In this document: piece by piece, positions 41,588 to 50,837 of the stretch | How the letters are laid out: the number at the start of each line of letters is the position of its first letter | How positions within the stretch are numbered: the first letter of the stretch is position 1 | Origin: Flavobacteriales bacterium | GTDB taxonomy: Bacteria; Bacteroidota; Bacteroidia; Flavobacteriales; Flavobacteriaceae | Assembly: GCA_017303755.1 (NCBI GenBank) | Contig: JAFLBS010000001.1 | Coordinates: forward strand, 744,001-808,000 | Length of the DNA: 64,000 bases | Reading direction: 5' to 3' | Translations under genes and position numbers: made by a program | The notes under the pieces: model-generated | The model's input: only the letters and a program-made list of their open reading frames with translations | What the model was told of the DNA's origin: nothing | Database searches by the model: none

Positions 41588-42607
41588 TTATATACTCGAT
41601 TTGAATTGCTCTAAGAAACGAACGTCGTTTTCGTAGAACATGCGGATGTCGCCAATTTGGTACAACAACATTGCAATGCGCTCGATTCCCATTCCGAAGG
41701 CAAAACCTGTGTATTCATCGGGGTTGATGCCACAATTTTTAAGTACGTTTGGATCGACCATTCCGCAACCCATAATTTCCAACCAACCAGTTCCTTTAGT
41801 GATGCGGTAATCGGTTTCGGTTTTTAAACCCCAATAAATATCAACCTCAGCACTTGGTTCAGTAAATGGGAAATAACTTGGACGTAGGCGAATTTTTGAC
41901 TTTCCGAACATTTCTTTGGTGAAATACAAGAGCGTTTGTTGTAAATCGGCAAACGAAACTTCTTTATCAATGTACAACCCTTCTACTTGGTGGAAAATAC
42001 AGTGCGAACGCGACGAAACCGCTTCGTTACGGAATACTCTTCCGGGTGAAATGGTTCTAATCGGCGGTTTGTTATTTTCCATGTAGCGTACTTGTACGGA
42101 AGACGTGTGCGTGCGCAACAAAATATCGGGATTGGTTTGGATGAAAAACGTGTCTTGCATGTCGCGCGCCGGATGGTATTCAGGCAAGTTCAATGCGGTA
42201 AAATTGTGCCAATCGTCTTCGATTTCTGGACCTTCGGAAACGTTGAATCCGATGGTTGAGAAAATATCGATGATTTGGTTTTTTACTAGTGAAATAGGGT
42301 GACGTGAACCGATTTCGAGTGGTTCACCTGGACGCGACAAATCGCCATAAATACTCGAAACTTGCTCTTTGCTTTCGAGTTCGTCTTGAATGGCTTTTAC
42401 TTTTTCTTCGGCAACAGCTTTTAGTGTATTGATTACTTGTCCAAAGTCTTTTTTCTGTTCGTTGGGAATGTTTTTGAACTCGGTGAACAATTCTTTCAAC
42501 AAGCCTTTACTTCCTAAATATTTGATACGAAATTGCTCTAAAGCTTCTTTGTTTTTGGTGTTGAATGCTTTAGCTTCTTCGATGTGTTCTTTAATCTTGT
42601 CTATCAT
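41588..42607 (-). CDS. pheS: phenylalanyl-tRNA synthetase alpha subunit
   Basis: Class II synthetase subunit charging tRNA-Phe. 339 residues from MIDKIKEHIEEAKAF: N-terminal coiled-coil that grips the tRNA, motif 1 region GSRHPISLVKNQIIDIF, the substrate motif NFTALNLPEYHPARDMQDTF (20 residues), LLRTHTSSVQVRYM, motif 2 GRVFRNEAVSSRSHCIFHQVEG (read GRVFRNEAVSSRSH, FHQVEG), the Phe pocket FPFTEPSAEVDI, and motif 3 GFAFGMGIERIAML. Normal length. The beta subunit gene is not in the window, as is common in this phylum. Confidence 0.97.
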   Translation of the reverse strand: MIDKIKEHIEEAKAFNTKNKEALEQFRIKYLGSKGLLKELFTEFKNIPNEQKKDFGQVINTLKAVAEEKVKAIQDELESKEQVSSIYGDLSRPGEPLEIGSRHPISLVKNQIIDIFSTIGFNVSEGPEIEDDWHNFTALNLPEYHPARDMQDTFFIQTNPDILLRTHTSSVQVRYMENNKPPIRTISPGRVFRNEAVSSRSHCIFHQVEGLYIDKEVSFADLQQTLLYFTKEMFGKSKIRLRPSYFPFTEPSAEVDIYWGLKTETDYRITKGTGWLEIMGCGMVDPNVLKNCGINPDEYTGFAFGMGIERIAMLLYQIGDIRMFYENDVRFLEQFKSSI

Positions 42608-42655
42608 GGTCTTTTGGTAAAGGTGCAAATCTAAGTATTTTTTGCTGAAAGTAAA

Positions 42656-42710
42656 CAGTCGCAGTCGCAGTTTTCAGAGTTTAACGTACTGAAAACTGTG
42701 ACTGTGACTG
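42656..42710. repeat. CAGTCR-type inverted repeat between two minus-strand genes
   Basis: A 22-bp stem (42656-42677 with 42689-42710) made of CAGTCG hexamers on one arm and CTGTGA on the other; two G-T mismatches in the pairing. Same hexamer family as at 26473, 43816 and 54022. Confidence 0.7.
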
Positions 42711-42714
42711 AAAA

Positions 42715-43071
42715 CTAGTCGATAACTTCTTTTTCTACGAAATAATTGACGATGGCGTCTTTCATTAAAATGGTTTGTTCGCCGGCTTTTAATGGAGGTA
42801 ATTCTTCTTTGACTTTGTAGTGTGGCCAACCGTCTTTGTCGAAATAATCAAATTCGTAATAGCCATATGGTTCGAGCAAGCGACAAATCGCTATGTGCAT
42901 TAGGTTGACTTTTTCATCTTTGGAAAAAACGCGTTTGAACTTTCCGAGTTCTTGTACACCAATTAGGTAGATGATGGCATCTAAATCGAGTTGCTCTCCA
43001 TCGGCAAATTGATTGGAAAGGATTTCGACTACTTTATCCCAGCGGTTTTTAAGTTGTATATCTCGTGACAT
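42715..43071 (-). CDS. conserved hypothetical protein of Bacteroidota
   Basis: 118 residues, cytoplasmic, mostly helical: LKNRWDKVVEILSNQFADGEQLDLDAIIYLIGVQELG (read NRWDKVVEILSNQF, DLDAIIYLIGVQELG), then FSKDEKVNLMHIAICRLLEPYGYYEFDY and DKDGWPHYKVKEELP. The GVQELG and LLEPYGYYE stretches are characteristic of a conserved family I have seen in this phylum without an assigned function. A TATATTTG at 43144-43151 on the minus strand is a likely -7 element about 73 bp upstream. Confidence 0.7.
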   Translation of the reverse strand: MSRDIQLKNRWDKVVEILSNQFADGEQLDLDAIIYLIGVQELGKFKRVFSKDEKVNLMHIAICRLLEPYGYYEFDYFDKDGWPHYKVKEELPPLKAGEQTILMKDAIVNYFVEKEVID

Positions 43072-43082
43072 TGTTTCTTTTT

Positions 43083-43115
43083 TAGAAAATAGAGCATAGA
43101 AAAAAGAGCATAGAC
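43083..43115. repeat. degenerate heptamer array
   Basis: Units GAAAATA, GAGCATA, GAAAAAA, GAGCATA in sequence. It lies in the leader of the minus-strand hypothetical gene; a pyrimidine-rich counterpart (CTATTCTATATTCTTTTCTG) at about 43183-43202 could pair with it. Confidence 0.5.
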
Positions 43116-43143
43116 TCTTTCATACTTTATCTAGATGGATTTG

Positions 43144-43151
43144 CAAATATA
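43144..43151 (-). promoter_or_regulatory. -7 element TATATTTG
   Basis: Exact TAnnTTTG on the minus strand upstream of the hypothetical gene at 42715-43071. Confidence 0.5.
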
Positions 43152-43226
43152 CCACATTTACTGTCTTCTATCTTTGTTCACTATTCTATATTCTTTTCTG
43201 TTATCTTTGAACTTTATTCTCACTTT

Positions 43227-43742
43227 ATGGATTTCATCGACATTGTTTTTGCGGTTATTTTAGGATTTGCGGCTTTCAGAGGAATTAAAAACGGACTTTT
43301 CGTTGAAATTGCTTCGTTGGTTTCTTTTTTTATTGGGATTTACATTGCGGTGAAATTTTCATACATCGTTGGTGGATTCATTGGCGATAGTAAAACAGCT
43401 AAGGTAGCTGCCTTTGTGATTACTCTAATTGCTGTTGTGATTGGGATTCATTCGTTGGCCAAAGTCTTTTCCAAAATTGCCAGCTGGGTGTTTTTGGGTT
43501 GGTTGAATAAATTAGGTGGTGCTGTTTTTGCGGTTTTAAAAACGGTTTTGTTGTTGGGAATTGTGTTGAGTTTATTTCAAAAAGTGAATGTTGACAACGC
43601 TTTAATCAGTAAGGAAACACAAGAAAAATCGATATTTTATACTCCAGTTTTGAAGACTTCTGAACTATTACTGCCAGTTCTCACAGAATGGTTTAGTGAT
43701 TTGAAGAATAGTGTTGATGAAGATAATTCAAAGTTAAGTTAA
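43227..43742 (+). CDS. CvpA family membrane protein
   Basis: 171 residues with four hydrophobic segments: DFIDIVFAVILGFAAFRGIKNG at the start, then ASLVSFFIGIYIAVKFS, AAFVITLIAVVIGIHSL and GAVFAVLKTVLLLGIVLSLF. The R-G-x-K-N-G after the first helix and the GWLNKLGGA before the last are the CvpA hallmark. CvpA was named for a role in colicin V production but acts more generally in envelope homeostasis. The C-terminal 35 residues are soluble. Convergent with the bat operon. Confidence 0.9.
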   Translation: MDFIDIVFAVILGFAAFRGIKNGLFVEIASLVSFFIGIYIAVKFSYIVGGFIGDSKTAKVAAFVITLIAVVIGIHSLAKVFSKIASWVFLGWLNKLGGAVFAVLKTVLLLGIVLSLFQKVNVDNALISKETQEKSIFYTPVLKTSELLLPVLTEWFSDLKNSVDEDNSKLS

Positions 43743-43815
43743 GCATTCGCTTTGCTCATTTTTGGGAATCCAGAGGAAACGGATGTAATGGATTGCTACT
43801 GATTTTTTTACATTC

Positions 43816-43850
43816 TGAATACTCTGAAAACTGTCGCTGCGACTGAAAAC
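43816..43850. repeat. CAGTCR-type half repeat
   Basis: CTCTGAAAACTGTCGCTGCGACTGAAAAC-like DNA matching one arm of the element at 42656-42710; no full second arm found. Lies between convergent cvpA and batE. Confidence 0.5.
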
Positions 43851-43852
43851 TA

Positions 43853-44596
43853 TCAATTCAACTCCTTCACACTTTCACTCTCAATCCAACCCGTAGTTTC
43901 ATCGGCGAGTTGAATTTTTTTCCAATTAGCTATACTTTCTAGGATATTTACTTTAGTTCCTTCGTGCAAAATAAACGCATTCGGACTGGATGCTTTTGGT
44001 TCGCTTTTTACCTCTACTTTCTCGGCAAAGATAATAGCTGGTTTTTCGTTTGAAAGACGATTTTTCTCGTACATTCCAGAAGCAATACTAATTAATGTTC
44101 CAAGTAAAACCAAAAACATTGCAGTGAAATACATGCGTTTTTTGAATGCGGTTGGCGAATAATAATAACCGGCAAAACATCCTAAAAAGACAAATGACAA
44201 AATCACGGCAATCCATGCCCAAGTGTCAAAATGATAACTCGAAGTGAGGTCTTGAAGTAGTTTGTTGAAACCTACTTTCGGAACTTCTTTGATGTCATCG
44301 ATGGCCATTTTTCGGGCAAATTCCAAATTGGTTTGTAAATCAGCATCACTCGGATTAAGTTGTAAGGCTTTTTCAAAATTATAAATGGCTGGTGCTACTT
44401 TATGTAGTTTATAATAGCTGTTTCCAAGGTTGAAATACACTTCGGCCGATTGTTTACCTGAAGCCAATACACTTTCGTAGCTTTTAATCGCTTCTTGGTA
44501 CTTTTCTTTTTGGTAGAATTGATTGCCTTGTTCGAATGCTTTTTGAGCAAATGAACACTGTGTAATTAGAACTATTATGTATAAATACTTTTTCAT
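43853..44596 (-). CDS. batE: BatE, TPR and SH3-like protein
   Basis: 247 residues from MKKYLYIIVLITQCSFAQ (signal peptide). Two to three TPR motifs follow (FEQGNQFYQKEKYQEAIKSY, AEVYFNLGNSYYKLHKVAPA, IYNFEKALQLNPSDADLQTN), then two membrane helices (about 136-156 and 165-185) and a C-terminal bacterial SH3 domain (KVEVKSEPKASSPNAFILHEGT, read in part; NILESIANWKKIQLADETTGW). This TPR-TM-SH3 layout is BatE of the Bacteroidota aerotolerance operon. An upstream GTG is possible but less likely. Last gene of the operon. Confidence 0.87.
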   Translation of the reverse strand: MKKYLYIIVLITQCSFAQKAFEQGNQFYQKEKYQEAIKSYESVLASGKQSAEVYFNLGNSYYKLHKVAPAIYNFEKALQLNPSDADLQTNLEFARKMAIDDIKEVPKVGFNKLLQDLTSSYHFDTWAWIAVILSFVFLGCFAGYYYSPTAFKKRMYFTAMFLVLLGTLISIASGMYEKNRLSNEKPAIIFAEKVEVKSEPKASSPNAFILHEGTKVNILESIANWKKIQLADETTGWIESESVKELN

Positions 44597-44643
44597 TTTT
44601 TTGAACACCCATTTATAAAATTAGAAAAATCATAGTACGTTTT

Positions 44644-46440
44644 TTAACTAATTTGTTTCTCTAAATCCGAAATAATATTCACCGCTTGATCGTAATCCTG
44701 TTGAATCGTTACACTGGTTGATGGCGCGTATCGGGCGAATTCACAATTTTCGGTCAAGGTAATGAATTGGGAAACGGTTTCTGAATTGGCATTTCGCGAA
44801 AGCAAAATTTCGGTAATTCGGTCTTTGCTCATTTCCGAAGTTTCGATGTTCAATTTGGCTTTTAAGAAATTGTGCATTGCTTTTTCCAATGCAATGTAAA
44901 ACTGCTCTTTATTACTGAGCTGTAATTTGGCTTCGGATAAGTATTTCTTAGCCAAAGCACTCGTTCTTTTAAGTTTATTTCCAACAACATCGGCGTCTTG
45001 AGCTTCTTTTCGTTTTCTGACAAAAACCAATAATGGAATTGCCATCAACGGCAAAAACAACAAGGTATAGAATAATCCTGAACCTAAAAACCCATCAGAC
45101 TCAACTGGTTTTAAACTCGTTTTTTGTTTGATAAAAGCAAATGATTTTGATACTTCTACTGCTTGTTTTCCAGATGCTTTAGAAGAATTTCTACTGGCTA
45201 CAGCCGCACTTGGATCGCTCAATACTTTGATTTCAATGTTCTTAGAAGATAATGTTTTGTAGCTTTTTGACTCCAAATCAAAATAACTAAAGCGAATTGG
45301 TTTGATACTATAATTCCCTTTTGATTGTGGAACGACAGTGTATCTATCAGAAATACTTCCTGTCATTCCGCCAATGGTAGTCGTTACGTTTTCTGTATGT
45401 TCGGGTTCGTATAATTCTAATGCTGGCGGAGTTTCAGGTTTGGGTAAATCAAATAATTTTAAATTTCCTTTTCCAGAAACACTCACCACCAAATCAATTG
45501 ATTCTCCGTTTTGGGATGTTGTTGCAGATGGCAATACTATAAATTCAAATTTCCCAACTGCACCAGTAAAATCAGCTGGTTTTCCGGCTTCAGGAAGTGA
45601 TTTTACATTGATCACTTTACTTCCAGCTGATACTCGTTTGTTTTGAATTACTTTTTCGGCTTCGCCAAACAAATCAACTCTTCCTGTTGGAACTTCTACC
45701 TCAACATCTAAAGTGAGTGGTTCGATGACTAAATTTCCTGCTTTTTGCGGATATAAAACGGTTCTTCTCAACACCGCCATACGGTAACTTTCACCTTTAA
45801 AAGTGGTATTTACAACCTTTAAATTGTCAGCATCAATACTTTCGGATTGGCTCCAAAAATTCTCGTATTTTGGTTTGGCAGATTCTCTCCAACCAGCAAC
45901 TGAAGTTCGGGCGTTTACGTATATCTTGTATTGAATTGTAATGGGTTCGTTGATGTACGGATTCGGGTTGGAAATCTCAGCTACTAAATGAACGCCTTCT
46001 TTTCCGACAGCAGTAATCGCTCGTTGATTAGGTCGTTTTGGGTTGCTGTACGGATCGTATTGTTCGTCGACCGCTTCACCCACATTTACCTTTACTGGAG
46101 CTGTTTTATAGATTTGCCCATTGTATTCAATTGTAGCTTGTTTGAGTATCAGATTCCCTTTTTTCAAAGGCATTAACACATAGGAATACGATTTATTGAA
46201 CGTTCCTCTTCCGTTTACCCACGACTGACTTACCATTTGGCTTGGACCGCCAACAATTCGGAAACCTGATTGTTCAAAATTAGGCGGAGTAAAATTATCG
46301 CCATCAATATTCATAGTAAAATCGACGCGCAAACGTTCGTTTATTCCCAATGATGATTTACTCAACTTAGCTTCAAATTGTACTTGAGCTAAAAGAGAAT
46401 TGCACATTATTGCTACTACAAAAATTAGTATTCTTTTCAT
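44644..46440 (-). CDS. batD: BatD, oxygen-tolerance protein
   Basis: 598 residues. Signal peptide MKRILIFVVAIMCNSLLAQ, then tandem Ig-like BatD domains (EAKLSKSSLGINERLRVDFT, YVLMPLKKGNLILKQATIEYNG and SVSGKGNLKLFDLPKPETP as typical stretches), one transmembrane helix at about 455-472 (GLFYTLLFLPLMAIPLLVFV) and a cytoplasmic helical tail. BatD-type proteins are periplasmic partners of the VWA proteins in the MoxR-linked chaperone-like assembly. I chose the ATG at 46440 over a TTG 12 bp upstream. Follows batC by 12 bp. Confidence 0.88.
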   Translation of the reverse strand: MKRILIFVVAIMCNSLLAQVQFEAKLSKSSLGINERLRVDFTMNIDGDNFTPPNFEQSGFRIVGGPSQMVSQSWVNGRGTFNKSYSYVLMPLKKGNLILKQATIEYNGQIYKTAPVKVNVGEAVDEQYDPYSNPKRPNQRAITAVGKEGVHLVAEISNPNPYINEPITIQYKIYVNARTSVAGWRESAKPKYENFWSQSESIDADNLKVVNTTFKGESYRMAVLRRTVLYPQKAGNLVIEPLTLDVEVEVPTGRVDLFGEAEKVIQNKRVSAGSKVINVKSLPEAGKPADFTGAVGKFEFIVLPSATTSQNGESIDLVVSVSGKGNLKLFDLPKPETPPALELYEPEHTENVTTTIGGMTGSISDRYTVVPQSKGNYSIKPIRFSYFDLESKSYKTLSSKNIEIKVLSDPSAAVASRNSSKASGKQAVEVSKSFAFIKQKTSLKPVESDGFLGSGLFYTLLFLPLMAIPLLVFVRKRKEAQDADVVGNKLKRTSALAKKYLSEAKLQLSNKEQFYIALEKAMHNFLKAKLNIETSEMSKDRITEILLSRNANSETVSQFITLTENCEFARYAPSTSVTIQQDYDQAVNIISDLEKQIS

Positions 46441-46452
46441 TTTCTTCTTCAA

Positions 46453-47187
46453 TTACCAATCTTTTTCGGTAGGCTTTGGTTTGCCTTTTACCTTTTGTAA
46501 ATTGACTTTATCCTGAACTTTTTTCTCTTCATTATTCACTGCATCTAACATACTTTCAACTGTTTGTTTATTGATTCCAGTGGGTTGTTTTTGAGGCGTT
46601 TCGTTCGGTTTATTTTCTTGTTTCCCGTCGCCTTTTTTAGGATCTTGGTCTTGTTTATCCTTTTCTTTATCTTTTTGTTGATCAGGGTTTTTCTTCTGGT
46701 CTTCTTTTTGTTTTTTGTCTTTATCCTTATTTTTATCATCGCCTACTTTGGGCGGATTATCTTTTAGCATTTTCTTTGCCAAAGCATAATTGTATCGCGT
46801 TTTTTCATCGTTTGGATTATTGCGCAAAGCGTTTTTATAGGCTTCAACCGCACCTTGATAATCTTTTTCCAACATCAAGCAATTTCCTAAATTATGATAC
46901 GCCTGATGACGTTCGGGTCTTGTTTTGGCTTTGGCTACTGCTTTTACATAATGATATTTGGCTTCGGCAGCTTGTTTTTGCTTGTAAATGGCATTTCCTA
47001 AATTATAAGATGATTTTGCTTTCTTCTCAAACTTAGCTTCCGAAACTCGGTATTCGGCTTCGGCTTGGTTGAATTTTTTCTCAACAAAAGCTTCATTTCC
47101 TTTGGGCAAATTAGCATCTTTCTCCTTTTTTTGGGCATTTACCAAAAGAGAAAGCATCAAAAAACCATATAAAAGTGCCTTTTTCAT
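46453..47187 (-). CDS. batC: BatC, TPR protein with a Lys/Asp/Gln-rich tail
   Basis: 244 residues. Signal peptide MKKALLYGFLMLSLLVNAQKK, three TPR units (GNEAFVEKKFNQAEAEYRVSE, YNLGNAIYKQKQAAEAKYHY and KTRYNYALAKKM as samples), then an extremely charged low-complexity linker of KDKDKK and QKEDQKK type from about 150 to 205, and a short C-terminal motif GINKQTVESMLDAVNNEEKK. The charged tail explains the hydrophobic antisense frames seen opposite it. Stop of batB and start of batC share one base. Confidence 0.87.
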   Translation of the reverse strand: MKKALLYGFLMLSLLVNAQKKEKDANLPKGNEAFVEKKFNQAEAEYRVSEAKFEKKAKSSYNLGNAIYKQKQAAEAKYHYVKAVAKAKTRPERHQAYHNLGNCLMLEKDYQGAVEAYKNALRNNPNDEKTRYNYALAKKMLKDNPPKVGDDKNKDKDKKQKEDQKKNPDQQKDKEKDKQDQDPKKGDGKQENKPNETPQKQPTGINKQTVESMLDAVNNEEKKVQDKVNLQKVKGKPKPTEKDW

Positions 47188-48224
47188 TATTCTTTTTCGT
47201 TAAATAAGTCCATTTTTTTCACCCAAGCTGTTTTTCGTTCCAGCAAGAAAACATCCAATAATAATAAGAAAAATCCAATTCCCAAAAACCATTGGAATTG
47301 CGATTGGAAATTAGCCATTTGCATTCCTTCAAATTCGGTTTTCTCAATGTTTTTTAACCGTTCGGTAATGAAATCAACTACTGTTTTGGTGTTGTTACCG
47401 TCGATATAATTTCCGTTAGTCACTTTTGCAATTGCAGTGAGTACTTCTGGATTTCTTTTGGTTATGACAATTTCTCCGTCTTTATCTTTCTGATAATCTT
47501 CCAAAATTCCATTGATTTTTAGTGGAATTTTTCCTCCATTTTCAGTTCCAACTCCAATGGTGATGATTTTAATTCCTAAATCTTTGGCTTCTTCTGCTGC
47601 GTCGGTTGCTTCGTTAGAATGATCTTCGCCATCTGAAATGATCACTAATAACTTTCTGGTTTTATCTTTAGCATTAAAATATTGTGTAGAAAGATCGATG
47701 GCTTGATCGATGGATGTACCTTGTGATGAAATAGTTGTGGTGTTCATACTTTGCAAGAACATTTTTGCCACACTATAATCGGTAGTAATGGGTAAAACCG
47801 GAAATGCACTTCCAGAATACGCAATGATTCCGATGCGATCGCTAGCTAATTTATTGATGATTTGCGACACTAATTGTTTGCTTTTTTCCAATCGATTCGG
47901 AGTTACATCTTCTGCCAACATACTTTTGGAAACGTCAACGGCAAAAACGATATCAATTCCTTCGCGTTTTACTTTCTCGACTTTAGTCCCGATTTTTGGG
48001 TTTACTAATCCTAAAATAATAAAGAAAATGGCCAACAAAAGCACACCAAATTTTAGAATCGGTTTGAACGTTGATTTTTCTGGACTTAATTTTTTGATTA
48101 ATTCTAAATCACCAAATTCAGCTTGTTTTTTCTTTTTCCAGATTTGAACATAGAGGAACAATCCCAACAAAATCGGGATGATGAATAACAAATAGAAATA
48201 TCCTTTTTCTTCTAATTCAAACAT
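47187..48224 (-). CDS. batB: BatB, VWA-domain membrane protein
   Basis: 345 residues. N-terminal membrane helices (YFYLLFIIPILLGLFLYVQIW and GVLLLAIFFIILGLV), a VWA domain with an intact MIDAS (DIVFAVDVSKSMLAEDVTP, then TSIDQAIDLSTQYF and VIISDGEDHSNEATDAA), and a C-terminal helix (FLGIGFFLLLLDVFLLERK). Sister of BatA next door. VWA proteins of this operon are thought to work with the MoxR ATPase on periplasmic or membrane clients. Gap to batA is 2 bp. Confidence 0.9.
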   Translation of the reverse strand: MFELEEKGYFYLLFIIPILLGLFLYVQIWKKKKQAEFGDLELIKKLSPEKSTFKPILKFGVLLLAIFFIILGLVNPKIGTKVEKVKREGIDIVFAVDVSKSMLAEDVTPNRLEKSKQLVSQIINKLASDRIGIIAYSGSAFPVLPITTDYSVAKMFLQSMNTTTISSQGTSIDQAIDLSTQYFNAKDKTRKLLVIISDGEDHSNEATDAAEEAKDLGIKIITIGVGTENGGKIPLKINGILEDYQKDKDGEIVITKRNPEVLTAIAKVTNGNYIDGNNTKTVVDFITERLKNIEKTEFEGMQMANFQSQFQWFLGIGFFLLLLDVFLLERKTAWVKKMDLFNEKE

Positions 48225-48226
48225 AA

Positions 48227-49228
48227 TTATATAAAACTTCTATAAATGGTTTTTCGCAATACGACTTCTAACAATAATAAAATGCCTGCAATCCATACAA
48301 ATGGACGGTATTTTTCGTCGTAATCATAGAACTTTAACTCTTTAATTTCTGATTTTTCCAATTTATCAATGGATTCATAAATTGATTTTAATTTGTCATT
48401 ATTAGTCGCACGAAAATACTTTCCTCCCGTATTTTTTGCAATAGTTTTCAGTAATTTTTCATCTATTTCTACAGGCATCATTCGGAATAACATTTCTCCT
48501 GTTGGCGAAATTGCGTACGGAAATAGTGCTTTCCCATTGGTTCCAAGCGCAATTGTATAGACTTTGATTCCGTATTCTCGTGCAATTTCAGAAGCAGTTT
48601 CGGGTTCGATAAATCCGGAATTATTTACACCATCTGTTAAAAGCAATATTACTTTGCTTTTGGCTTTACTTTCCTTCAATCGGTTTATGGCAGTTGTCAA
48701 TCCCATTCCAATTCCGGTTCCATCGTTGATGACATTATCGTATTTTATACTTTCTATTGCTTCTAAAATAATGGCTTTATCACTAGTAACTGGAGTTTTA
48801 GTATAGGCTTCGGCAGCATAAACCACAATTCCGATTCGGTCATTAGGACGATTTTCAACAAAATTAGTGGCTACATTTTTGAGTGCTTCTAATCGATTAG
48901 GTTTCAAATCTTTGGCCAACATACTACTTGAAACGTCGATAGACATTACAATATCAATTCCTTTAGTTGATTTGGTTTCGTTGCTGACATCAACTGTGCG
49001 TGGTCGTGCAAGCGCAATTATTAAAGAACTTAAAGTGAGCAATCGCAATACAAACAAATACGGTTTGAGTTTAGCGAGGAGCGAATTAGAGCCTTTAAAA
49101 CCTTTCACCGAACTTATTTTTAAAGTCGCATACTGTTGCTTTCGTTTCCAATACTGCCAACCAATAAGTAACGGCAACAACAGAAAGAGAAAGAAAAACT
49201 CTGGGTTTAAAAAAGTGATGTCTTTCAT
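48227..49228 (-). CDS. batA: BatA, VWA-domain membrane protein
   Basis: 333 residues with the same architecture as BatB: two N-terminal helices (FFLFLLLPLLIGWQYW, VLRLLTLSSLIIALARP), the VWA core with DIVMSIDVSSSMLAKDLKP (MIDAS D-x-S-x-S), DGTGIGMGLTTAINRL and LLLTDGVNNSGFIEP, and a C-terminal anchor. The LARPRTVDVSNETKSTKGID preceding the VWA is a standard BatA feature. Overlaps the gene upstream by one base. Confidence 0.92.
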   Translation of the reverse strand: MKDITFLNPEFFFLFLLLPLLIGWQYWKRKQQYATLKISSVKGFKGSNSLLAKLKPYLFVLRLLTLSSLIIALARPRTVDVSNETKSTKGIDIVMSIDVSSSMLAKDLKPNRLEALKNVATNFVENRPNDRIGIVVYAAEAYTKTPVTSDKAIILEAIESIKYDNVINDGTGIGMGLTTAINRLKESKAKSKVILLLTDGVNNSGFIEPETASEIAREYGIKVYTIALGTNGKALFPYAISPTGEMLFRMMPVEIDEKLLKTIAKNTGGKYFRATNNDKLKSIYESIDKLEKSEIKELKFYDYDEKYRPFVWIAGILLLLEVVLRKTIYRSFI

Positions 49229-50826
49229 TATTGTGTTGTTTTGAGTTCGACCGAATTAAAAATTCGCTCGATTATTTCTTTTCCGTACTTATCATCATCT
49301 TTAAATGCAATCATTACCTTTTGTAAACCATCGTCTTGCTTAAAAAATAGTATTTCGTAGTACATTTTCTTAGAATCGCCGTCATCTTTTACAGTTAATG
49401 TTCCGTAAGCTTTTTTGCCTGTAACTCCGTTTTGTGTATCATAATCTTCTGATTTGACAAAAATGGTTGATGCGCCTTCTTTTTCCAATTGTGTAATGGC
49501 TTCGTCAACGGCTTTATCCAAGTCAACTTTTGTAGTTGATTTGAATTTGAATGTTCCTAAACCAATGTAAAAATCGTCGTTTAATTTTCCGTAACTGAAT
49601 TGTTGCATTTCTTTGAAAAGACGTGATTTTTTGATGTCTAATCGCTGTAATACTTTTGGTGTTTCCACTTTAATTCCGGGATTTCCGTATTCGCTGTGAA
49701 TCCATTCTCCTTCGGCTAATTCGCGGGTTTCATTTCCAAGAACCTTGTCTTTTGTCCATTCAAAACCTTTGGTAATTACAAAAAATCCGAATATAAAAAC
49801 AATCAGACCAACGATTGAAACAGTGATTAAAGCAATTTTTTTGTTTTTTTGTTTGCGGAGTTGTTCTAAACGCGCTTTTTCTTTTTGCTGTTCGTTCCAA
49901 AGCTCGAGTTCGTTGGTTTTTTCAACTACAACTGGAATTGATTTGTGGATGGTTACAATGGAATTGGCAATGCGTTTTTTGTCTTCCTCAATTTCAAAAT
50001 CGAGTGGTTTTGATTTGGCAAATTTTACTAAATCGGCTTGTTTTAGCACTTTTTCGAGGTTAACAACCGTTTCGTTAGAGAGTTTTAATTTCTTTTGTTT
50101 GGCTGCTCTTCGTAAGGCTTCAATGAGCTCAGAAGTGGTGCTTTCCATGGCTGGAATGTGGATTTCTTCCTCGATGTAATTACGAGCAATATCGGTCAAT
50201 TCTGAATAATACGATTTAACTTCACCTTTTTGCCACAATTCTTTTTGTTCTAATTGTTGCAATAATGAAGTGGCTTTTTCGATGGGTGTTTTGTATTCAA
50301 TGACCACTTTCTTTTCTTTTTTCGGGCGATTTTTGAGAAAACGATACACTCCAAATACCAATAATCCGAAAAGTAATAAACCAACAACATACATCCACCA
50401 ATTGCTTTGCGCTTTTTCGGGTGCAATGTCTTTGATGTCGTACATTTTTTGTTTCAAAGTATCAACCACAACCTCTTTTACCTCAACATTCAAACTGTCA
50501 GAAAAAACAGGTTTCCCGTTGATCATAATGGGCAAACGCGAGATAAAATATTTTCCTGAATCGAATTGCGTTAAACCATATTTTTTGATTAATTCGTGGC
50601 GACTACCTTTTTTTACCGTATCAATTTTGTACGATTGAATAACTTCCAGGTTGCCGATGAATTGCGGATTAGGAAACGAAACTTTGGTTAACGTATCGAC
50701 TTCTGTTTTTAAAGTCAATTTGAATTCGGCTCCGATTTTCTTTTGAGTAGAATCAATAGAAGTCGTGACTTTTTGGGCAAAAAGCGAAGTGGTGAAAAAT
50801 AATAATATGTATAACTTTAATTTCAT
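49228..50826 (-). CDS. Bat-operon membrane protein with N-terminal BatD-like region
   Basis: 532 residues, recognised by context rather than by a named family. Signal peptide MKLKLYILLFFTTSLFAQ; an Ig-like periplasmic region (about 19-130) reminiscent of BatD (SFPNPQFIGNLEVIQSYKID, 20 residues); a membrane helix at about 149-166; a helical cytoplasmic stretch with ATSLLQQLEQKELWQKGEV; a second helix at about 333-355 (KKIALITVSIVGLIVFIFGFF); and a beta-rich C-terminal domain. Located between the DUF58 and batA genes as in other Bacteroidota bat operons, where it is usually left as hypothetical. Probably part of the same complex. Confidence 0.72.
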   Translation of the reverse strand: MKLKLYILLFFTTSLFAQKVTTSIDSTQKKIGAEFKLTLKTEVDTLTKVSFPNPQFIGNLEVIQSYKIDTVKKGSRHELIKKYGLTQFDSGKYFISRLPIMINGKPVFSDSLNVEVKEVVVDTLKQKMYDIKDIAPEKAQSNWWMYVVGLLLFGLLVFGVYRFLKNRPKKEKKVVIEYKTPIEKATSLLQQLEQKELWQKGEVKSYYSELTDIARNYIEEEIHIPAMESTTSELIEALRRAAKQKKLKLSNETVVNLEKVLKQADLVKFAKSKPLDFEIEEDKKRIANSIVTIHKSIPVVVEKTNELELWNEQQKEKARLEQLRKQKNKKIALITVSIVGLIVFIFGFFVITKGFEWTKDKVLGNETRELAEGEWIHSEYGNPGIKVETPKVLQRLDIKKSRLFKEMQQFSYGKLNDDFYIGLGTFKFKSTTKVDLDKAVDEAITQLEKEGASTIFVKSEDYDTQNGVTGKKAYGTLTVKDDGDSKKMYYEILFFKQDDGLQKVMIAFKDDDKYGKEIIERIFNSVELKTTQ

Positions 50827-50837
50827 TTTTTATTTTT

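Noticed and set aside
46564-46767. A very hydrophobic plus-strand frame opposite batC, resembling a transmembrane protein
   Set aside because: It is the antisense of the Lys/Asp/Gln-rich low-complexity tail of BatC; AAA/AAG/GAT codons read in reverse give Phe, Leu and Ile. No promoter or start context.
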